Numbered from the stretch's first letter, positions 27,004 to 37,431 are shown. The stretch: 43,522 nt of DNA from Alphaproteobacteria bacterium (GCA_031256515.1 JAIRQL010000081.1:1-43522), one strand, 5' to 3'. Made by a program: numbers and translations. Notes: generated from the sequence alone by a model not told the origin.

Positions 27004-28101
27004 CTAATTGTCCTCTTCAATTTCTTTAAATTTATTCATACTACTAGATACTACATAATCCATATTATAATATTTATATTCGGCTAACCTTCCAATAAAA
27101 TAAACATTTTTTAGCTGAGCTACCTCTTCCTTATATTTTTCTACCATTTTGGCAGTGGTTTCATTAAGAATTGGATAATAAGGCTCACCTTCATTTTGAG
27201 AATATTCTCTTGAGATAGTAGTGTTTCTGCTAATTTGTCCTGTTAATTGTTTATACTCTGTGATTCTTGTGAAATCATAATCATTAGGATAGTTAATCAC
27301 TGGCGCTTCTTGATATTTTTCTCTATCAAAAGTTTCAAACTCAAACTGCAATGAACGATATGGCAATTGCCCGTGTTTATAATCAAAGAACTCATCAAGT
27401 TTACCAGTATAAACCATTTTATCGTATTCTATCTCGCCAATTATATCTTGCATATATACACCTAAACGAACCTCTATATTTTTAGAATCCAGTATATTGG
27501 CAAACATTCTTGTATAACCCTCAGCAGGCATTGCTTGATACTTATCGGTAAAATATCTTGGATCTAAGTTATATCTAATAGGAATTCTTGCCAATACAGA
27601 TTTATCTAGCTCACTAGGTTGAACTCCCCATTGCTTTTTAGTATAGTTTTTAAAGAATTTCTCGTATAAATCTTCACCAATTTGGGATATTACAATCTCT
27701 TCAGAATTTTTAATTTCACCCTCAATATTTTTCTTTTTAGATTCGTAAAACTCATGAATATTAAAGGCATTGTAAGAAGTACCATAAAGTTTGTTAATAG
27801 TATTAACATTAATTGGCATTGGTAAAAGCTGACCATCAACACTAGTTAAAACCCAATGTTGAAAATAATTCCATTTAGTAAACTGCGATAGAAAATCCCA
27901 TACTCTTTTACTATTGGTATGAAAAATGTGCGGACCATAATTATGGATTAAAATACCACCTTCATCATAAGAATCATAAGCATTACCACCGATATGTTCT
28001 CTTTTATCTATTAATAATACTTTTAAACCTTTATCTGCAGCTAACCTTGCATAAACAGCTCCAGCATACCCTGCACCTACTATTAAATAATCGTATTTCA
28101 T
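27004..28101 (-). CDS. glf: UDP-galactopyranose mutase
   Basis: FAD-dependent interconversion of UDP-galactopyranose and UDP-galactofuranose, supplying galactofuranose for surface glycans. The FAD-binding Rossmann motif GAGYAG lies at 9-14; then DKREHIGGNAYD, HNYGPHIFHT, and the substrate-binding LARIPIRYNLDPRYF and YDFTRITEYK. Length 365 aa is typical. AGAAGGG lies before the ATG. A deleted glycosyltransferase gene lies directly upstream and an intact DUF4422 glycosyltransferase at 41042-41935, so the cell likely makes, or recently made, a galactofuranose-containing surface polysaccharide. Confidence 0.95.
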   Translation of the reverse strand: MKYDYLIVGAGYAGAVYARLAADKGLKVLLIDKREHIGGNAYDSYDEGGILIHNYGPHIFHTNSKRVWDFLSQFTKWNYFQHWVLTSVDGQLLPMPINVNTINKLYGTSYNAFNIHEFYESKKKNIEGEIKNSEEIVISQIGEDLYEKFFKNYTKKQWGVQPSELDKSVLARIPIRYNLDPRYFTDKYQAMPAEGYTRMFANILDSKNIEVRLGVYMQDIIGEIEYDKMVYTGKLDEFFDYKHGQLPYRSLQFEFETFDREKYQEAPVINYPNDYDFTRITEYKQLTGQISRNTTISREYSQNEGEPYYPILNETTAKMVEKYKEEVAQLKNVYFIGRLAEYKYYNMDYVVSSSMNKFKEIEEDN

Positions 28102-28186
28102 GTAACCCTTCTCTTAAATTTTTTTTATTTAGATTATATCATTTATGATATAATTATAAAAGTTAAACAATTTTAATGAGTATGTT

Positions 28187-28359
28187 TTGAGCAAAATATC
28201 AATAATAATTCCTGTATATAAAGTAGAAATCTATTTAGAAAAATGCTTGGATAGTGTCATTAATCAAACTTATTATTCTTAGAAAGATGGAAAGATAACA
28301 ACTATACCTACTATGATTTTAAACTTAATCTATTTAAAACTAAGAGAAAATCTAATTAA
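28187..28359 (+). pseudogene. Internally deleted family-2 glycosyltransferase
   Basis: From about 28187 the plus strand encodes SKISIIIPVYKVEIYLEKCL and DSVINQTYYS, the classic N-terminus of GT2 glycosyltransferases, before TAG at 28280-28282. A second frame then reads ERWKDNNYTYYDFKLNLFK and ends at TAA 28357-28359, which looks like the C-terminus of such an enzyme. The catalytic DxD part, some 200 or more codons, has been lost. No clean ATG start is present (TTG at 28187). It points toward uvrD and away from glf. Confidence 0.65.
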
Positions 28360-28362
28360 TAA

Positions 28363-30546
28363 CTAGCTATCTTTAATTACTGATAGGAAAGAAGCCATGA
28401 TCTTTTTCTCTCCGTCTTTATCAAATCTTACGGTGGCAATTGGTCCATTTATAGTAATAATCTCGCCTTCACCCATTGTAGAGTGATTTACCCTTACCCC
28501 TGCTTTAAGCCCGCTGGCAATATTATTAACATTTTTAGCGAATCCCTCTCCTGAGGTAGTTTTAGCTCTTTCGCCATAAAAGGCTTTATTGATAAACGGG
28601 TCTTCATAAGCTCTATTGCTACTCTCATTTTCATTAAGTTTTTCTACGAAGTTATAATTCATTTCTTCAATAAAGCGAGAGCCAATGGAAGATTGCCAAT
28701 TACCATATACTTGCCGATTTCTTGCAAAAGTAATATATAAATCATTCTTGGCTCTAGTGATTCCCACATAGGCTAATCTTCTTTCTTCTTGCAGTCCGCT
28801 ATCACCTGTATCTTCTAACGACCTTTGATTGGGAAAAATTCCATCTTCCCATCCTGCTAAAAACACCACATCAAATTCTAGCCCTTTAGCTCCGTGTAAA
28901 GTCATTACTACAACTTTATTATCTTCATTTTCTTCTTCAATATCTGAAACTAATGATACATGTTCTAAAAATTCTTCTAATGAAGAAAAACTCTCAAGGG
29001 CAGTATATAGCTCTTTAATATTTTCAATTCTACCCTTAGCTTCCACTGTGTTTTCAGTTTCCCACATTTCCATATAACAAGACTCCTCTGCCACAATTTT
29101 TGTGATTTCACCTAAAGATTTACTATCTAATAATTTTTTCCAATTTTCAAAATTATTAACAAATTCTGTAAGTTCTTTTTCTACTTTAGCAGGAACTACA
29201 GATTTCCCAATTAAATCAATAGAAGCATTATAAAATGATAAATTATTACTCCTAGCATAATTACGAATCTTATCAAGCGATGCTCCACCAATACCTCGTT
29301 TAGGGGTATTAATAATTCGCAGGTAAGCCATATCATCAAGAGGTTGATAAACCAGTCGCAAGTAAGCAATAATATCTTTAATTTCTAATCTATCATAAAA
29401 ACGGCTACCTCCAATAAATTTATAAGGGACAGCATTAAACATTAATCTTTCTTCTATTTCACGAGTTAAAAAAGCTGATCTTACTAAAATAGCCACTTGA
29501 TTATATCTGTATCCCTTCCGTATTAAATCATTAATAGTTGTAGCAATAAAATCTGCCTCTTGCTTAGAGTTAAAGGCTTCGTATAGTTTAACATTGCTTT
29601 CGCTATTTTTTTCACTCCATAGAGTTTTATCATGCCTATCAGAATTTTGTGAAATTACACTAGAAGCAACTTTTAGTATGGGAGTGGTAGAACGGTAATT
29701 TTGTTCTAATCTTATAATTTTAGCACCTAGAAAGTCTTTTTCAAACCTTAATATGTTTGTAATATCTGCCCCTCTCCATGAGTATATAGACTGATCATCA
29801 TCACCTACTGCACAAATATTTCTATGCTTATAAGCTAAAATCTTAATAAAAAGATACTGCACGGCATTAGTATCTTGATATTCATCTACCATAATATATT
29901 TAAATCTCTCTTGCCAATGGGCTAAAGTATCTGGAAATTGACGGAATAAATCTACACATAATAATAGTAAATCACCGAAATCTACACAATTAAGTTCCCT
30001 CAGCTGTCTTTGATAGGCTGTATAAATTTCTTTTAAATATATATTTCCAATTATTTGATTATCTTCATTAGATATACTATCAGGAAGAATGTTTCTATCT
30101 TTAAGTCTACTAATTTTATCTGCTACCATTTTAGGCGGATATTTTTTAGTATCAATATTTTTTTCTATTAAAATTTGTTTAATAATACTTTCGCAATCGC
30201 TGGTATCTAAAATGGTAAAATTAGGTCCTAAGCCTGCTTCTAAGTAATGACGACGAAGAATTCTTAACCCTATAGAATGGAATGTCCCAATCCAAAAGCC
30301 ATTAGCAGAATATCCTAATAAACCCTCCACCCTTTGCATCATTTCTTTTGCTGCTTTATTGGTAAAGGTTACCGCTAAAATTTCGGTAGGGTTTGCCAAT
30401 TTTTGATTTAAAATATTTACAATTCTACTAGTTAAAACTTTAGTTTTACCAGTACCAGCTCCAGCTAGAACTAATAATGCTCCCTCTGTTGTTTCCACAG
30501 CTTCTTTTTGTTCTTTATTTAGCCCTTCAAAAATATTTAAACTCAC
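28363..30546 (-). CDS. uvrD: UvrD/PcrA-type SF1A DNA helicase
   Basis: 3'-5' DNA helicase used in nucleotide-excision and mismatch repair. The 727-aa protein has Q motif LNKEQKEAV, Walker A AGAGTGKT (28-35), DEYQDTNAVQY (motif II), GDDDQSIYSWRGA (motif III), and VMTLHGAKGLEFD and RRLAYVGITRA (motifs V-VI). The C-terminal ~50 residues form a small Tudor-like domain (VNHSTMGEGEIITI and so on), found in PcrA/UvrD and used to bind RNA polymerase. The start is GTG (30544-30546) with GAGGA 6 bases upstream. The gene stands alone; whether it is better called pcrA is a naming matter. Confidence 0.93.
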   Translation of the reverse strand: MSLNIFEGLNKEQKEAVETTEGALLVLAGAGTGKTKVLTSRIVNILNQKLANPTEILAVTFTNKAAKEMMQRVEGLLGYSANGFWIGTFHSIGLRILRRHYLEAGLGPNFTILDTSDCESIIKQILIEKNIDTKKYPPKMVADKISRLKDRNILPDSISNEDNQIIGNIYLKEIYTAYQRQLRELNCVDFGDLLLLCVDLFRQFPDTLAHWQERFKYIMVDEYQDTNAVQYLFIKILAYKHRNICAVGDDDQSIYSWRGADITNILRFEKDFLGAKIIRLEQNYRSTTPILKVASSVISQNSDRHDKTLWSEKNSESNVKLYEAFNSKQEADFIATTINDLIRKGYRYNQVAILVRSAFLTREIEERLMFNAVPYKFIGGSRFYDRLEIKDIIAYLRLVYQPLDDMAYLRIINTPKRGIGGASLDKIRNYARSNNLSFYNASIDLIGKSVVPAKVEKELTEFVNNFENWKKLLDSKSLGEITKIVAEESCYMEMWETENTVEAKGRIENIKELYTALESFSSLEEFLEHVSLVSDIEEENEDNKVVVMTLHGAKGLEFDVVFLAGWEDGIFPNQRSLEDTGDSGLQEERRLAYVGITRAKNDLYITFARNRQVYGNWQSSIGSRFIEEMNYNFVEKLNENESSNRAYEDPFINKAFYGERAKTTSGEGFAKNVNNIASGLKAGVRVNHSTMGEGEIITINGPIATVRFDKDGEKKIMASFLSVIKDS

Positions 30547-30610
30547 AGGATTTCCTCAAATAAACTAATTATTTACTATTTTAGTTTAACATAATTTATG
30601 AAAATAGCAC

Positions 30611-30639
30611 TTGCATTTAAAAAAATACACCCCTATATG
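30611..30639 (+). promoter_or_regulatory. Heat-shock (RpoH/sigma-32-type) promoter of groESL
   Basis: CTTGCAT (30611-30617) and CCCCTATAT (30631-30639) are separated by 13 bases, close to the sigma-32 consensus CTTGAAA-N11-16-CCCCATNT. They lie 35 bases before the groES ATG. No CIRCE inverted repeat (HrcA site) is visible, so control by RpoH is expected. Confidence 0.75.
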
Positions 30640-30673
30640 TAGTAATGTAGTTAATAAATAATAAGAGGAAATC

Positions 30674-30961
30674 ATGAACTTTAAACCTTTACACGATCGT
30701 ATTCTTGTAAAAAGAATAGAGCAAGAACAAAAAACAGCTGGCGGTATTTTAATTCCTGATTCAGCTCAAGAAAAACCAATCCAAGGCGAAGTGGTTGCTG
30801 TGGGGAATGGTATAACCTTAGAAAACGGTCAAACCAAAACTTTAGCTGTTGCTGTGGGTAATAAAGTTTTATTTGGTAAATATTCAGGAACTGAAATTAA
30901 ATTAGACGGTGTTGAGTATTTAATCATGAAAGAAAGTGATATTTACGGAATAATTGGTTAA
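30674..30961 (+). CDS. groES: Co-chaperonin GroES
   Basis: Seven-subunit lid of the GroEL folding chamber. The 95-aa protein shows [12 protein letters not shown] at the start, the mobile loop [16 protein letters not shown] (about 20-36), GEVVAVG and [15 protein letters not shown], all as in the family. AGAGGAAA precedes the ATG. It forms an operon with groEL 27 bases downstream behind a heat-shock promoter. Confidence 0.98.
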   Translation: MNFKPLHDRILVKRIEQEQKTAGGILIPDSAQEKPIQGEVVAVGNGITLENGQTKTLAVAVGNKVLFGKYSGTEIKLDGVEYLIMKESDIYGIIG

Positions 30962-30970
30962 TTAATATAA

Positions 30971-32635
<1,665 letters not shown>

Positions 32636-32668
32636 TCTATAACTCTTAAACCAAGCTAAACTAAATAT

Positions 32669-32705
32669 AAAGAGGGAAAAGAAACTATAAATCTTTTCCC
32701 TCTTT
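32669..32705 (+). terminator. Terminator of groESL
   Basis: A perfect 13-bp stem, aaagagggaaaag/cttttccctcttt (32669-32681/32693-32705), with an 11-base loop lies 33 bases past the groEL stop. Its T/A-rich flanks may let it work in both directions. Confidence 0.85.
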
Positions 32706-32762
32706 ATTGTCCTAAACTAAAATTTTTGTATAAGAACTTTCTATGAACAAAACTAATACAAA

Positions 32763-33038
32763 TTAATATTTTTTTGATGTATGTAATATAGTTAATATTT
32801 CTAGAAGGTTTTGTTTACATTTATAAACAATAATATAATCAGTGTTATTTATAAAGAACTCTCTTGTATTATGCCTTCTTCCTATTCTACCAATTTCAGG
32901 GTTATATTTTATTATCTTAATACAAGCATTAATTTTATTTAGTAATTTATTAAATGCCTCACCGTAATTAATTAAATATTCTTTAATATTCATTAAATCA
33001 TTTTCAGCATCAACAGTTAGCTTAACTTCTATCTCCAT
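32763..33038 (-). CDS. ParE/RelE-family toxin
   Basis: The 91-aa protein has the ParE/RelE fold signature: an N-terminal helical pair (TVDAENDLMNIKEYL), then GRIGRRHNTREFFI, YIIVYK and the C-terminal ILTILHTSKKY, which is the family's usual ending with a His near the C-terminus. ParE members poison gyrase and RelE members cut mRNA; ParE is more likely from the R-x-x-x-R pattern and ending, but this is not settled. I place the start at ATG 33036-33038; a TTG in frame at 33042-33044 lies directly after the antitoxin stop. There is no good ribosome-binding site, so translation is probably coupled to the antitoxin. Confidence 0.85.
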   Translation of the reverse strand: MEIEVKLTVDAENDLMNIKEYLINYGEAFNKLLNKINACIKIIKYNPEIGRIGRRHNTREFFINNTDYIIVYKCKQNLLEILTILHTSKKY

Positions 33039-33044
33039 TATCAA

Positions 33045-33266
33045 CTAATCTAATAATAGTTTGAGCAACTCTTCATTAGTGGAGTACTCACCATTGTCTG
33101 CTTGTTTAATAGCCCTATCTATTTTTTCTAATTGCCATTGATACAAAGATATTTTATCATTTATCAAATTGTTAATTATGGCACTTCTATCTAACTGTTC
33201 AGCTTTGGATATATTATCTAACAGTTTTAGCTTATCTTCAGGCACTCTAACACTTATGGTCTTCAT
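33045..33266 (-). CDS. Ribbon-helix-helix antitoxin of the ParDE-type pair
   Basis: The 73-aa protein starts with a CopG/ParD ribbon-helix-helix: MKTISVRVPEDKLKLLDNIS, then a helix with DRSAIINNLI. The C-terminal half (about 45-73, acidic, helical, IDRAIKQADNGEYSTNEELL) is the part expected to wrap the toxin. It precedes the toxin gene directly and is likely the dimeric repressor of the pair. An operator-like inverted repeat lies about 40 bases upstream of its start. Confidence 0.87.
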   Translation of the reverse strand: MKTISVRVPEDKLKLLDNISKAEQLDRSAIINNLINDKISLYQWQLEKIDRAIKQADNGEYSTNEELLKLLLD

Positions 33267-33305
33267 TTTACCCTCATTTTTTTAATTTATTATATTATAA
33301 TGCTT

Positions 33306-33327
33306 TTGTATTACATTTGCAATACAA
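33306..33327 (-). promoter_or_regulatory. Inverted-repeat operator of the toxin-antitoxin pair
   Basis: ttgtatt (33306-33312) and aatacaa (33321-33327) form a perfect 7-bp inverted repeat with an 8-base spacer, directly upstream of the antitoxin gene. Ribbon-helix-helix antitoxins bind sites of this form to repress their own promoter; assignment here is inferred. Confidence 0.5.
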
Positions 33328-33410
33328 CATTTTTTATGCGAATCTTATACAATTATCTTAGTTGATAATATAAAAAAATTATTGCTTACAGCAGTATATA
33401 TAAGAATCTT

Positions 33411-33437
33411 TTGACTCTACTCATTTAGTTGTATAAA
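33411..33437 (+). promoter_or_regulatory. Sigma-70-like promoter of the autotransporter gene
   Basis: TTGACT (33411-33416) and TATAAA (33432-33437) are 15 bases apart, slightly short, and lie about 30 bases before the autotransporter start. Confidence 0.4.
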
Positions 33438-33468
33438 ATAATCTACATATTTTATGTGGAGGATACTT

Positions 33469-35421
33469 TTGCAAATATTCTTAGTATTAATTTTTGTTAG
33501 TATAGTATCTGCAGTATCTTTAAAAGCCGATTGCACTAAAGACGATTCTGATACAAATTCTACAAATATCCTATGTGATACCGATATTACTAATGCTTTT
33601 GAAATATCTAGCTTTAAAGAAACCAAAACTACCACTAATATTATCCCCCTTTATACCAACAATAGTATTTATGCCACATTAAATATATCAGGAATTAATA
33701 TTAGTAATATGGCTAATCATACTATCAATATAGGAACTCCAAATAGTAGTCGTATAAATATTAATATCAGTACTCTATCTAACAATTATGGGAATGAAAC
33801 GATTAATATTTATGGTAAAGATAATTTTAATAATCCCTCAAGTTTATATATTAAAGCCATTAATAATAATTCTGGCAGTTTAACTATTAATGGCGAAAGC
33901 TATAATCCTGTAGTTTTAGAAAATGCAACTATCGGTGGTAATTTGTTTTTAAATAATATTAATGCTAGTAGCAAAAACTTAACTGTAAAAAATAATATTT
34001 ACTTAAAAAATACTTCCCTATTAATAGATTCGGATTCCCTCATTTTAAATAATTTTTTATACCTAGATAATTCCTTATTAAAAGTTAATAATTTAGAAGT
34101 TATTAACTTTAACGATGCAGATACCCTAGAGATTATCTTAAACAAAACTATGGTAGCACAAGGAAATTTAACTAGCGGAATTTATGCTGAAAATAATATT
34201 AATCTTGGTACTGCTAAGATTAAGTTAAACTTTGCTGATACTTATAAAATTAAACTACAAGAATCCTCTATGTATGAAATAATGTATTCTAAAAATGGTG
34301 AGATTCTTTATTCCCTCGCCTCTTTAGAAAGTAATACTAACAATTTATTTGATATTAAATACGACCTCATAGAAGACAACGGTACTTCTTTAGCTATAAA
34401 CCTTAAGAGGATTGCTATTTATTGCGATGTTTTAAATTGCCAAGAAGATTCTTTTATTAACTATATCTCTAAATATTTAGAAAAGGATTCTCCTTATGAA
34501 AATATTAATAATCTTAAAAATGCCCTTGATAATAACCCTACTAATTCTGCCGTTTTAAGCCTTAGTCCTTTATCTAATGATGTTTTATTACTTCAAAACT
34601 ATCTTAATAACAAAATTATTTTAAACTCACCTAATGGTACAAATTTAACAATTAATTCAAATAATGGAAAAATTAACGATAATATTTTTAATAATAGTAC
34701 AACAACTAAAGGCAATAATATTTATTATCAGCAAAAACTTAAAGATAACTTCCAAATGGGATTAGCTCTTAGTAAATCTAAAATTGTAAATAATTTATAT
34801 GATGTAGATAGTGTTGGAGGGCTGTGGATCTCTACCTATACACTATCTTTTAAAGAAAATCTTATAGATTTAACTTTTGCTACAGGGCTTAATAAGTATA
34901 ACAAAACTAAAAGTAATTTTAATAACGATAAAGCCATTTCCTCAACTATTGCCAATAATTTTAATGGTAAAGTAAAACTTTATAAAAATTATTTTATTAA
35001 TCAAGTTCAGCTAATTCCTAGTGTTTATTATAATATATCGTACTTATCACTTAATAGGGGAATTGAAAAAGGCACAGGATTATTATATGAAAATAAAGGC
35101 AATAAGGCTTTAGTCAATGATTTTAATTTAGGCTTAGCTACCATGTTTATCCTTAAGCAAAAATTACTATTGCAAAGCTCCCTTTATCTTTCATACTTAA
35201 ATTATTCTTCTGATAATACCGTAGCTAAACCTTTTGAGTTAAGTGAGGATTATCTTAGTTTCGGTAAAAATAGTTATTCTAACTTAGGAACAACCTTTAG
35301 CTTGGAAGCCTCTTATAAAATTAAAGAAAATTATGGGTTTTCTATTACCTATTTAGGATTATATTATCCTAATACCACTTTTATAAACTCTATATCAGCT
35401 ACATTAAAATATAATTTTTGA
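33469..35421 (+). CDS. Autotransporter-type outer-membrane protein
   Basis: A type V secretion (autotransporter) protein of about 650 aa. A signal peptide (IFLVLIFVSIVSAVSLKA) is followed by a passenger of some 370 residues, Asn/Ser/Ile/Thr-rich with short repetitive beta-strands (NISGINISN, TINIYG and so on) that fit a beta-helix. The last ~260 residues alternate aromatic and polar residues as in a 12-strand barrel and end in ATLKYNF, the C-terminal Phe that BAM recognises. An ATG at 33454 also reads in frame, but a perfect GGAGG (33458-33462) lies inside that extension, 6 bases before TTG 33469, so I prefer the TTG start. The passenger is unlike any adhesin that I can name. It and the next gene are likely surface-exposed. 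Confidence 0.8.
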   Translation: MQIFLVLIFVSIVSAVSLKADCTKDDSDTNSTNILCDTDITNAFEISSFKETKTTTNIIPLYTNNSIYATLNISGINISNMANHTINIGTPNSSRININISTLSNNYGNETINIYGKDNFNNPSSLYIKAINNNSGSLTINGESYNPVVLENATIGGNLFLNNINASSKNLTVKNNIYLKNTSLLIDSDSLILNNFLYLDNSLLKVNNLEVINFNDADTLEIILNKTMVAQGNLTSGIYAENNINLGTAKIKLNFADTYKIKLQESSMYEIMYSKNGEILYSLASLESNTNNLFDIKYDLIEDNGTSLAINLKRIAIYCDVLNCQEDSFINYISKYLEKDSPYENINNLKNALDNNPTNSAVLSLSPLSNDVLLLQNYLNNKIILNSPNGTNLTINSNNGKINDNIFNNSTTTKGNNIYYQQKLKDNFQMGLALSKSKIVNNLYDVDSVGGLWISTYTLSFKENLIDLTFATGLNKYNKTKSNFNNDKAISSTIANNFNGKVKLYKNYFINQVQLIPSVYYNISYLSLNRGIEKGTGLLYENKGNKALVNDFNLGLATMFILKQKLLLQSSLYLSYLNYSSDNTVAKPFELSEDYLSFGKNSYSNLGTTFSLEASYKIKENYGFSITYLGLYYPNTTFINSISATLKYNF

Positions 35422-35518
35422 TATTACCATATAACAAAGTATCAAAATGTATAGAACTGTTGCCTTATATACCTCATTGTGATATTATAATACTTGTAAT
35501 GATTTTATAGAGTAATTT

Positions 35519-36325
35519 ATGCTTAGATTCATAATATTTACAATAATATTTTTTATTTTACTTATAAGTGAACCTTATGCTGAATTCTATATTTTTACAG
35601 GTGAGAGTTTAAATCAAGCTGATACCCTAAAGATAGATACTAACTATCAACAAAAAATTTTTCCAAATTTTTCTAATAAAGTACAGCTTACTTCTATGTT
35701 TTGTCAACAATGTCCTCATTTAGATTTAGAAGAAATTATAGATATTGCTTATATGACTAAAAAAATTACAGTAAGTAATAATTATACAGTAGATAACAAT
35801 AAAATAGAAGATTTTGAAATTGGCTATAAATTTATGGATAGTGCAACTTCTAACAGTTATAATAGTATTTTTGGTAGCAATATATCTTTTGCACCAGAGG
35901 TAGGTAAAGAGCTTTTTACTAGTACTAATACTTCTTTAAGTGCTAACAACTCTTTAAGTTTTATAAACTTTTTATACGAATTACCAATTGATAAAGAGCT
36001 TACTATATTTTCTGGAGTAGGCTTAGGCTATGGTATGGCAAGTATAGGAGATAATGAGTTTATTGCTAAGCAAAGTATTACTTATTCTGCTTATCAATAT
36101 AAAGCTGGAGCTTATTACTCTTTAAATAAAAATTTAGATATTACTTTAAATTATACCAATTTTAATCTGATAGGTTCAGCAAAAAATACTAGCTCCCGCT
36201 CATCTTTAACTGTTAAAGATACCCGTTTTCATTCTATAAATATTGGTCTTAAATACAATATATTTAGAAAAAACCCTACATTTGCTGAAAGTTATAACTA
36301 TAAAAAATTCCTCTTTGTTCCTTAA
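35519..36325 (+). CDS. Outer-membrane beta-barrel protein
   Basis: The 268-aa product has a signal peptide (about 1-21, ending EPYA) and a barrel-like body: alternating strands such as LTIFSGVGLGYGMASIG, YQYKAGAYYSLNKNLDITLNY and FHSINIGLKYNIF. It most resembles small 8-stranded surface-antigen/Opa-like barrels of alphaproteobacteria. The last strand is followed by about 18 extra residues, so it does not end in a terminal aromatic. A CxxC pair (FCQQCPH, about 61-65) is unusual in such a protein and could form a disulfide. TAGAG precedes the ATG, and a TATAAT is at 35486-35491. It follows the autotransporter gene by 97 bases. The function is unknown. Confidence 0.7.
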   Translation: MLRFIIFTIIFFILLISEPYAEFYIFTGESLNQADTLKIDTNYQQKIFPNFSNKVQLTSMFCQQCPHLDLEEIIDIAYMTKKITVSNNYTVDNNKIEDFEIGYKFMDSATSNSYNSIFGSNISFAPEVGKELFTSTNTSLSANNSLSFINFLYELPIDKELTIFSGVGLGYGMASIGDNEFIAKQSITYSAYQYKAGAYYSLNKNLDITLNYTNFNLIGSAKNTSSRSSLTVKDTRFHSINIGLKYNIFRKNPTFAESYNYKKFLFVP

Positions 36326-36333
36326 TGTTCGTT

Positions 36334-36349
36334 ATACATAATTATGTAT
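36334..36349. repeat. 16-bp perfect palindrome
   Basis: ATACATAATTATGTAT is its own reverse complement and lies just after the outer-membrane protein gene. A close relative, ATGCATAATTATGCAT, lies beside parS (43241-43256). Confidence 0.45.
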
Positions 36350-36369
36350 GCAAATTACAATATAGATAT

Positions 36370-36530
36370 AAATTAAAAGAAATCAATAATACCTAAATTA
36401 TAGGATATGAAAACACTACCGTTATAGAATTAGCAACTATAGAACAATATGTAAAATACTAGAAAATGGCAATATATCTATAATAGTTATAGACATAGAC
36501 CACAGAAAAAATACCTATAAAAAACTATAA
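36370..36530 (+). pseudogene. RelE-type toxin remnant
   Basis: The frame 36417-36530 encodes YRYRISNYRTICKILENGN and SIIVIDIDHRKNTYKKL, which is the C-terminal half of a RelE toxin (pattern YRVRxGxYRxxY...ILVxxIGHRxxVY). Just upstream, another frame has IIPKL and then IGYENT, the preceding part, but with stops and frameshifts. No start codon, antitoxin or N-terminal half remains. It is a dead toxin. Confidence 0.7.
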
Positions 36531-36559
36531 ATATTCTTTATAGAATTATATTATAAATA

Positions 36560-36605
36560 TATATTATAATTAATCGCTTATCTCAACAATCCTCTTCTCA
36601 TTGTT
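36560..36605. repeat. Left copy of 46-bp direct repeat flanking the Panacea islet
   Basis: Forty-two of 46 bases match 38279-38324, with the last 28 identical. The copy reproduces the final codons and stop of the ABC-F gene (NNEKRIVEI) and on the minus strand still ends in an in-frame TAA (IVEISD-stop rather than IVEINS-stop). This is what an integration site at the 3' end of a gene looks like. Confidence 0.75.
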
Positions 36606-36928
36606 TAAATATATAGAATATGCTTGATACAACTATTCTTTTTATGTATAATATATTAAATTTAATAGAAAGCTCACAATATAAGTATTTCTTCTAAAAT
36701 GCTAGAATGTTTTACAAAATTTTACTGGACCTTTTAGAAAAAGAAATATAAGAATCACTAAAATTATATTTTAGAATCTAGCAATTTTATGCTAATATAA
36801 TTTCTTTTTCCTTATTTACTATATTGTTGAGATAAAATAATATATATAATGTGAGTTTTTTAGAAGTTTCCAAAAAAAAATTAAATAATATTAAATATAA
36901 AAAATATATTAAGAATTAAAATAATAAT
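36606..36928. other. AT-rich spacer before the Panacea-type gene
   Basis: No reading frame is supported. The stretch is almost entirely A and T with a possible weak hairpin around 36700-36790 (tgctagaatgttttacaaaat and ttttagaatctagca share complementary ends, gctaga/tctagc). There is no ribosome-binding site of note before the ATG at 36929. Confidence 0.4.
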
Positions 36929-37411
36929 ATGGCAAGAGAATTTATTACAGCTATAGATGTAGCTAATACTTTTATTACAAAATTTAAAAATGAAAAGAAG
37001 CTACTGAAACATAAAAAATTACAAAAGCTAGTATATTATACTTATGCTATGTGTTTATATGAAAAAAATGTACCTCTATTTGGAAATAGAGATAACTTTT
37101 TAGCTTTACCTAATGGTCCTGTATGTAAAGAAATATACGATTCCATACAAAATAATAAAAAAACTAATGATATTAAAGAATGCTTAAGTCAAGAAGAATG
37201 TGAGGATTTAGATACAGACTTACAAGAAGATATAAATTATTATGTTGAAGAAATTTATAATTTGATTGGAGATTGGAAAGCTGATAAATTAGTACATTTA
37301 AGTCATTCAATATATGGAGCTTGGCAGAAATTAAAAGAATATGATAATGTATTGTTTTATTTGAAAGATGAAGATATTAAAGAAGAATTTAAAAATTTAT
37401 TTGTTGAATAA
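36929..37411 (+). CDS. Panacea-domain (DUF4065, SocA/GepA-like) antitoxin-type protein
   Basis: A 160-aa soluble protein. The DUF4065 pattern is clear: ITAIDVANTFI, then HKKLQKLVYYTYAMCLY (the family's L-Q-K-L-x-Y-Y-x-x-A/G), then LPNGPVCKEIYDSI (family xxxGPVxxxVY) and the C-terminal DWKADKLVHLSHSIYGAW. Panacea domains are known as antitoxin domains that are paired with many unrelated toxins, including membrane-active ones. The next gene, 20 bases downstream, encodes a membrane protein, so a two-gene toxin-antitoxin unit is likely. The pair lies inside the 46-bp direct repeats. Confidence 0.82.
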   Translation: MAREFITAIDVANTFITKFKNEKKLLKHKKLQKLVYYTYAMCLYEKNVPLFGNRDNFLALPNGPVCKEIYDSIQNNKKTNDIKECLSQEECEDLDTDLQEDINYYVEEIYNLIGDWKADKLVHLSHSIYGAWQKLKEYDNVLFYLKDEDIKEEFKNLFVE

Positions 37412-37431
37412 AAATTCTTAAAGAGTTCATT

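Noticed and set aside
30547..30673. CIRCE element (HrcA operator) before groES
   Set aside because: No nine-base inverted repeat of the CIRCE type is present; the -35/-10 pattern fits RpoH.
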